From CBDFJH01 sp965198095 (lineage in GTDB: Bacteria > Latescibacterota > UBA2968 > GCA-2709665), in assembly GCA_965198095.1 (NCBI GenBank), contig OZ240239.1, positions 2,232,001-2,296,000 on the forward strand: a stretch of 64,000 nt of DNA, given 5' to 3'. The notes below the pieces were generated by a model. The model did not search any database and was not told where the DNA came from. It saw only the letters and a program-made list of their open reading frames with translations. Position numbers and translations under genes: made by a program. This document shows, one piece after another, positions 60,109-64,000 of this stretch (positions are counted from its first letter, which is position 1; every line of letters starts with the position of its first letter).

Positions 60109-61149
60109 ATGCTTGTGGACCGGATGATCTGCGTGGCCCCGATGATGCGTCGCACGGACCGGCACGAGCGCTACTTCCTTCGCCTTGTCTCCCCCCCCGC
60201 GTATCTCTACTCCGAGATGGTTTCGGTATCGGCGATTCTGAAGGGTGATCGAGAAAGACACTTGAGATTCGACGAACGCGAGCACCCCGTGGCGCTGCAA
60301 GTCGGCGGGAGCAACCCGACTGAACTGGCAGAATGCGCCAGGATCGGCCAGGACTTCGGCTACGATGAGGTGAATCTGAACGTCGGATGTCCGAGCGAGC
60401 GCGTGCAGTCCGCTCGCTTCGGCGCCTGTTTGATGGCGGAACCCGACCGCGTCGCCGAGTGCGTGGCCGCGATGCGGCACGTTGTCCGAATTCCGGTCAC
60501 CGTCAAAACCCGAATCGGGATCGACGAGCGGGATCGCTACGAAGACCTCGCCCACTTTGTGCAAACAGTTGCCGCCGCGGGCTGCCGGGTCTTCATCGTC
60601 CACGCCAGGAAGGCCTGGTTGAAGGGCGTGAGTCCCAAAGCGAATCGAGAGCGGCCTCCGCTTAGATACGAAGTCGTGCACCAGTTGAAGCAGGCGTTTC
60701 CTTGCCTGGAGGTCATCGTCAACGGAGGGATCAGGACGGTTGATCAGGTCCGCCAGCACCTCCGGTCCGTGGACGGCGTCATGATCGGCCGCCGGGCGTA
60801 CGAGCATCCGTTTTTGCTGGCTGAGCTGGATCGCGCCGTCCTGCGCAGGAGCGGGCGCGGCATCACGCGCCGGAGCGTTTTGGAGGCATACCTTCCCTAC
60901 GCAGAGCAGCAGCTCCGCTCGGGCGTCCGCCTTGCGGCGTTGACCCGGCACATTCTGGGTCTGTTTCACGGATTGCCCGGAGCGGGGGCCTGGCGCCGGC
61001 ACCTCACGCAACGGGCCGTCAGACCGGGTGCCGGGGCGGAAGTCATCAGAACGGCTGCGCGAAAAGTCCTTACAGAAGGCGGCGCAGTCGCAAACCGGAA
61101 GGGTGGACGACATCCTATCGTCTCCAGGGGGAGCGCGACCGCGCATTAA
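60109..61149 (+). CDS. dusA: tRNA-dihydrouridine synthase A
   Basis: FMN enzyme reducing U20/20a in tRNA. ATG 60109 (MLVDRMICVAPMMRRTDRHERY) gives 346 residues; ATG 60124 is also possible. DusA signatures: EMVSVSAILKGDRERHLRF, NLNVGCPSERVQ, catalytic Cys in GACLMAEP, and HARKAWLKGVSPKANRERPPL. Upstream in-frame codons overlap the reductase gene and are not used. Confidence 0.95.
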   Translation: MLVDRMICVAPMMRRTDRHERYFLRLVSPPAYLYSEMVSVSAILKGDRERHLRFDEREHPVALQVGGSNPTELAECARIGQDFGYDEVNLNVGCPSERVQSARFGACLMAEPDRVAECVAAMRHVVRIPVTVKTRIGIDERDRYEDLAHFVQTVAAAGCRVFIVHARKAWLKGVSPKANRERPPLRYEVVHQLKQAFPCLEVIVNGGIRTVDQVRQHLRSVDGVMIGRRAYEHPFLLAELDRAVLRRSGRGITRRSVLEAYLPYAEQQLRSGVRLAALTRHILGLFHGLPGAGAWRRHLTQRAVRPGAGAEVIRTAARKVLTEGGAVANRKGGRHPIVSRGSATAH

Positions 61150-61177
61150 AGGCGTAGAAAGGAGACATCCCAGCGTC

Positions 61178-62617
61178 ATGAGCAAGAAGGCTGAAATCTA
61201 TTTCCACGACTGGACTCGGCGGGAGGAGGTTGCCGAAGCCATGGTCCCGCTCATCGGACGGCTGTATCGGGACCATGGGGTCGTCACAACGATCTACGGG
61301 GAATCTCTGGTCCACAAGGCCGCGATTCACATCCTCAAGACACACCGCTTTTCCCGACAGATTCTCAAGGATGAACTGACCGTTTTTTCGAGTTTTCCCA
61401 TTCTGCAAGCCCTGGGAAAGCTCGACCTGTCGCCCAGTCGGATTGACGTTGGAAAGCTGACGACCGGCTACCAGAACAGCGCGAGGGCAGAAGACGTCGA
61501 CGCCTTCGTTGGCCGCGAGCTGTCGGCGGTCCGGGGGGGCAAGAGAAAACTCAGAGAAGTACCTCAGGACGTCGTCCTTTACGGGTTCGGCCGCGTCGGC
61601 CGGATTCTGTCCAGGATCCTGATTGAACGGAGCGGGGGCGGAGACAAATGGCGCCTTCGAGCCGTCGTGGTGAGAGAGAGGCCGGGAGACCTGGTGAAGC
61701 GGGCGGGCCTTTTGCGACTCGATTCGATCCACGGGCCGTTCGATGGCACGATCTTCCTGGACAGAAAGGAAAATGCGTTCGTCGCGAACGGGAATATGAT
61801 CAGAATGATCTACTCGGATCGACCTCAAGAGATCGACTATACACGATACGGCATACAGGACGCGATTATTCTGGACAATACGGGCGTATGGCGGGATCGG
61901 AAAGGTTTGGCGCAGCACCTCGAGGCCAAAGGCGTGTCCAAAGTGATCTTGACGGCCCCAGGCCTGGGCGACGTCCCGAATATCGTTTACGGCGTGAACA
62001 ATGCGTGCATCAGGGACGAAGAGAGGATTCTGTCTGCCTGCAGCTGCACGACGAATGCCATCGTCCCGGTGCTCAAAGTGATGCACGACCGCTTTCGGAT
62101 TGAAGAGGGGCATATCGAGACCTGCCACTCCTACACGCCCGAGCAGAATCTCCTCGACAACTATCACAAGAAAAGCAGGCGGGGCCGGGGCGCGCCGTTG
62201 AACATGGTCATCACCGAAACGGGCGCAGCCGATGCCGTCGCAAAGGTGCTTCCCGACCTTGACGGGAAACTCACCGCGAATGCGATCCGCGTGCCGACGC
62301 CAAATGTCTCGCTGGCCGTTCTGAATCTGACTCTGGCCACGCACAGTTCCGAAGAAGAGGTGAATGAGTATCTTCGAGGCATCGCCCTGAATTCATCCTT
62401 ACGGGGCCAGATCGATTACGTCAGCTCGCCCGACGTCGTTTCAAGCGACTTCATCGGCGAGGAGAAGACGGGCGTCGTCGATTCAGAGGCGACGATCGTT
62501 CAGGGCCGGCGGTGCGTCCTCTACATCTGGTATGACAACGAGTACGGCTACAGCGTTCAGGTCATTCGAATCCTCCAGCACATTTCCGGACTGGAGCTCC
62601 CCTCGTTTCCTCGTTAG
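61178..62617 (+). CDS. gap: Glyceraldehyde-3-phosphate dehydrogenase, long form
   Basis: 479 residues. A ~130-residue N-terminal extension (MSKKAEIYFHDWTRREEVAE ... FSSFPILQALGKLDLSP, IDVGKLTTGYQ) precedes the NAD fold LYGFGRVGRILSRIL. Catalytic Cys in SACSCTTNAIVPV (about 288) and later GAADAVAKVLPDL, NAIRVPTPNVSLAVLNL, WYDNEYGYSVQ. This long form is known in Bacteroidota and some Proteobacteria and differs from the ~335-residue glycolytic enzyme. AAAGGAG precedes the ATG. It ends the plus-strand series. Confidence 0.93.
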   Translation: MSKKAEIYFHDWTRREEVAEAMVPLIGRLYRDHGVVTTIYGESLVHKAAIHILKTHRFSRQILKDELTVFSSFPILQALGKLDLSPSRIDVGKLTTGYQNSARAEDVDAFVGRELSAVRGGKRKLREVPQDVVLYGFGRVGRILSRILIERSGGGDKWRLRAVVVRERPGDLVKRAGLLRLDSIHGPFDGTIFLDRKENAFVANGNMIRMIYSDRPQEIDYTRYGIQDAIILDNTGVWRDRKGLAQHLEAKGVSKVILTAPGLGDVPNIVYGVNNACIRDEERILSACSCTTNAIVPVLKVMHDRFRIEEGHIETCHSYTPEQNLLDNYHKKSRRGRGAPLNMVITETGAADAVAKVLPDLDGKLTANAIRVPTPNVSLAVLNLTLATHSSEEEVNEYLRGIALNSSLRGQIDYVSSPDVVSSDFIGEEKTGVVDSEATIVQGRRCVLYIWYDNEYGYSVQVIRILQHISGLELPSFPR

Positions 62618-62731
62618 CCGCGTCCGCAGGCGACGCGATCCCGGGATCTCAGGATCGATAGCCTGCTTACGAAGGAGGTTGTGCCGAGGCTACCGTAAGA
62701 GAGAGAAGATCGTGGATTGAAGAAACAGTCG
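62618..62731 (+). other. 3' region after gap
   Basis: Non-coding. It contains the palindrome GATCCCGGGATC (about 62638-62649) and a GGAGG with no sizeable frame. The distance from the gap stop to the terminator (~115 bases) leaves room for a small RNA, but nothing specific was recognised. Confidence 0.35.
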
Positions 62732-62760
62732 GGGCAACCTTCCGTGGTTGCCCTTTTTTT
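62732..62760 (+). terminator. Rho-independent terminator after gap
   Basis: GGGCAACC (62732-62739), loop TTCCGT, GGTTGCCC (62746-62753), followed by seven T. A textbook intrinsic terminator. Confidence 0.93.
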
Positions 62761-62879
62761 CAGCGCGGGTGATGAGTGCCGGCACGCGAAAAATTCTGTA
62801 GGGGCGCGTCGGACCGGGCCCCTACTCGGGCGACAGCAGCATGCCCGGAGTATCGAGGGTCGGAGAACAACACGGCCCC

Positions 62880-62908
62880 TTGAGACCGGACACGTATATG
62901 TGTATACT
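62880..62908 (+). promoter_or_regulatory. Promoter and putative operator of hicAB
   Basis: TTGAGA (62880-62885), 17-base spacer, TATACT (62903-62908). An inverted repeat GTATA-TGTG-TATAC (62894-62907) covers the -10, a likely site for the HTH antitoxin. The predicted start falls at about 62914-62915, on the hicA ATG itself. Confidence 0.7.
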
Positions 62909-62913
62909 CTTAG

Positions 62914-63090
62914 ATGAAGAGACGAGAACTGGAGCAGGCTCTAAAGGGGTTCGGGTGGAAGTTTTTACGCCACGGTGGGAAACACGACGTTTGGACCGAT
63001 GGTGAACGCGAGGAGGCCATTCCTCGTCATCGGGAGATCAACGAAAGACTCGCGCGGACAATTCTTCACAGGGTGAGGGGGAGAAAGTAG
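62914..63090 (+). CDS. hicA: HicA-family mRNA interferase toxin
   Basis: A 58-residue toxin in the double-stranded RNA-binding fold. MKRRELEQALKGFGW is the usual start, His24 in GGKHDVW is the catalytic histidine, and IPRHREINERLARTILHR is the conserved end. It cuts mRNAs when free of HicB. No ribosome site precedes the ATG and the promoter -10 ends five bases before it, so the message may be leaderless. hicB begins on the next base. Confidence 0.9.
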   Translation: MKRRELEQALKGFGWKFLRHGGKHDVWTDGEREEAIPRHREINERLARTILHRVRGRK

Positions 63091-63522
63091 ATGCGGTTTC
63101 ACGGTAGGATCTACGAAGACGGAGAATTTTGGCTTGCGGAGATCCCGATTCTTAACGCAATGACGCAGGGACGCACTCGAAAGGACGCTCTTGGTATGGT
63201 CAAGGATCTGCTGGAAACCCTGGCCAACCGGCAAGGGTTTTCGCTGGCGCTCCATCCAGGCAAACAGGACGACTTTGAGGTGAGCTCGTCTGACACGCGA
63301 ACGATGACCAGTCTGCTGCTTCGGCGACAACGTGAAGGGAGTGGTCTGTCGCTGGCCGATGTCGCGACGCGTCTGGGCGCCAAGTCTCGCAACGCCTACG
63401 CCCGCTACGAACGTGGGACATCTGTGCCCACAATCGAGAAACTGAACGCGTTGCTCCAGGCGGTTTCGCCCGACCGGGATTTCGTGCTGCGCGAGAGCAG
63501 CGTCGGCTATACGGCGAAATGA
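63091..63522 (+). CDS. hicB: HicB-family antitoxin with C-terminal HTH
   Basis: 143 residues: N-terminal HicB domain (HGRIYEDGEFWLAEIPILN, TQGRTRKDALGMVKDLLETL) that blocks HicA, and a C-terminal XRE-type helix-turn-helix (LSLADVATRLGAKSRNAYARYERG) for autoregulation. The ATG directly follows the hicA stop, with GGGGGAG inside the end of hicA as ribosome site. Antitoxin translation is therefore well initiated, unlike the toxin. Confidence 0.93.
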   Translation: MRFHGRIYEDGEFWLAEIPILNAMTQGRTRKDALGMVKDLLETLANRQGFSLALHPGKQDDFEVSSSDTRTMTSLLLRRQREGSGLSLADVATRLGAKSRNAYARYERGTSVPTIEKLNALLQAVSPDRDFVLRESSVGYTAK

Positions 63523-63540
63523 ACCCGCGAGATAAAATGA

Positions 63541-63589
63541 TCACCTGTTTCTTTGCCAATGATTTCGCAAACACAACGCGGACAGGTGA
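63541..63589. repeat. 8-bp inverted repeat before hsdM
   Basis: TCACCTGT (63541-63548) and ACAGGTGA (63582-63589), separated by 33 bases, in the gap between hicB and hsdM. Possible regulator site or chance. Confidence 0.3.
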
Positions 63590-63621
63590 CGTTCCATGGG
63601 TAAACACGGGAGTGCAGCGCG

Positions 63622-64000
63622 ATGGCGAAGGCACGGAAGAGACGGAGACGCTCCAACGCGGAGACTGAATCAAGCGGCCCCAGTGCCTTCTTGGGCCACG
63701 AGTCCGAGTACTGGCGCATGGCCGACGCCCTGCGGGGCAGCATGGACGCCGCCGAGTACAAGCACGTCGTTCTCGGCCTGATCTTCCTCAAGTACATCTC
63801 CGACGCCTTCGAGGAGGCCCACGCAAAGCTGGAGGCCGAGGTAGACCAAGGCGCGGATCCCGAGCACCCGGACGAGTACCGCGCCCAGAGCATCTTCTGG
63901 GTACCGCCCGAGGCCCGCTGGCCGAAGCTGCAATCGCAGGCGCGCCAGCCCGCCATAGGGCGGACCGTGGACGACGCCATGACCGCCATCGAGCGGGACA
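63622..64000 (+). CDS. hsdM: Type I restriction-modification methyltransferase HsdM, 5' part
   Basis: Cut by the window end after 126 codons. ATG 63622 has GGGAG upstream. After a basic start (KARKRRRRS) it reads FLGHESEYWRMADALRGSMD, AAEYKHVVLGLIFLKYISDAF and SIFWVPPEARWPKLQSQAR, the N-terminal helical domain of HsdM. The SAM motifs lie beyond the window. It has slightly higher G+C than neighbours and follows hicAB, marking the start of a defence cluster. Confidence 0.93.
   Translation, partial: MAKARKRRRRSNAETESSGPSAFLGHESEYWRMADALRGSMDAAEYKHVVLGLIFLKYISDAFEEAHAKLEAEVDQGADPEHPDEYRAQSIFWVPPEARWPKLQSQARQPAIGRTVDDAMTAIERD

Noticed and set aside
58686..60155. A 489-residue minus-strand frame opposite the hydroxypyruvate reductase gene
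   Set aside because: Shadow frame; the plus strand encodes a complete dehydrogenase with all catalytic residues.

Overview
The window is a gene-dense bacterial chromosome segment, mid-to-high 50s % G+C by eye, with nearly all of its length in housekeeping genes. Several genes point to the FCB-like assemblage (Bacteroidota, Latescibacterota, Zixibacteria or KSB1-type lineages): a GWxTD-domain secreted protein, the long (about 480-residue) GAPDH, a MurA with Asp in place of the catalytic Cys, two short (about 285-residue) primary-type sigma factors, and a secreted family often mislabelled septum formation inhibitor Maf. This placement is inference; the phylum is not resolved.

Layout. 1-7143 (+): 3' end of proB, hisI, an ftsB-like gene, recO, valS and a class A penicillin-binding protein. 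7204-8540: a secreted nuclease gene (-) and a decayed group II intron reverse transcriptase. 8543-19104 (-): glnD, rho, rpmE, prfA-prmC, ispB-type prenyl synthase and fused secDF, closed by a strong terminator. 19189-24683 (+): a sigma-54 activator, a sigma-70 family factor, a PTS IIA(Ntr)-like protein, HU and glnA. With glnD next door this forms a nitrogen-control neighbourhood, and the 20.55-20.95 kb spacer carries paired palindromes and overlapping sigma-54/sigma-70 promoter matches. 24950-27701 (-): larC and an M23 peptidase. 28067-32600 (+): murA, cca, a secreted unknown and a membrane protein. 32.6-33.5 kb holds a dead ISL3-family transposase. 33643-38264: two secreted unknowns, murD, a phosphodiesterase-like enzyme (+) and a second sigma factor (-).

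38718-39686 (-) is a quinone oxidoreductase. 39994-44526 (+) carries ygfZ/gcvT, folB, folK, a deoxynucleoside kinase, panB and panC (one-carbon, folate and pantothenate supply). 44771-49084 (+): Mn superoxide dismutase, a peroxiredoxin, an A-type Fe-S carrier, RNase Y overlapping a NuoI-like ferredoxin, and an IscU-like protein lacking two ligand cysteines. 49240-53633 (+): queG, miaB, lipA, a Rieske protein and DUF1802, mostly overlapping and so probably one transcript. 53649-62617 (+): the GWxTD protein, fused indolepyruvate:ferredoxin oxidoreductase, a plant-type hydroxypyruvate reductase, dusA and long GAPDH.

The right edge (62.9-64 kb) begins a defence or mobile region: a hicAB toxin-antitoxin pair, with hicA apparently leaderless, followed by the start of a type I restriction hsdM gene cut by the window end. 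No tRNA, rRNA or CRISPR array was recognised.
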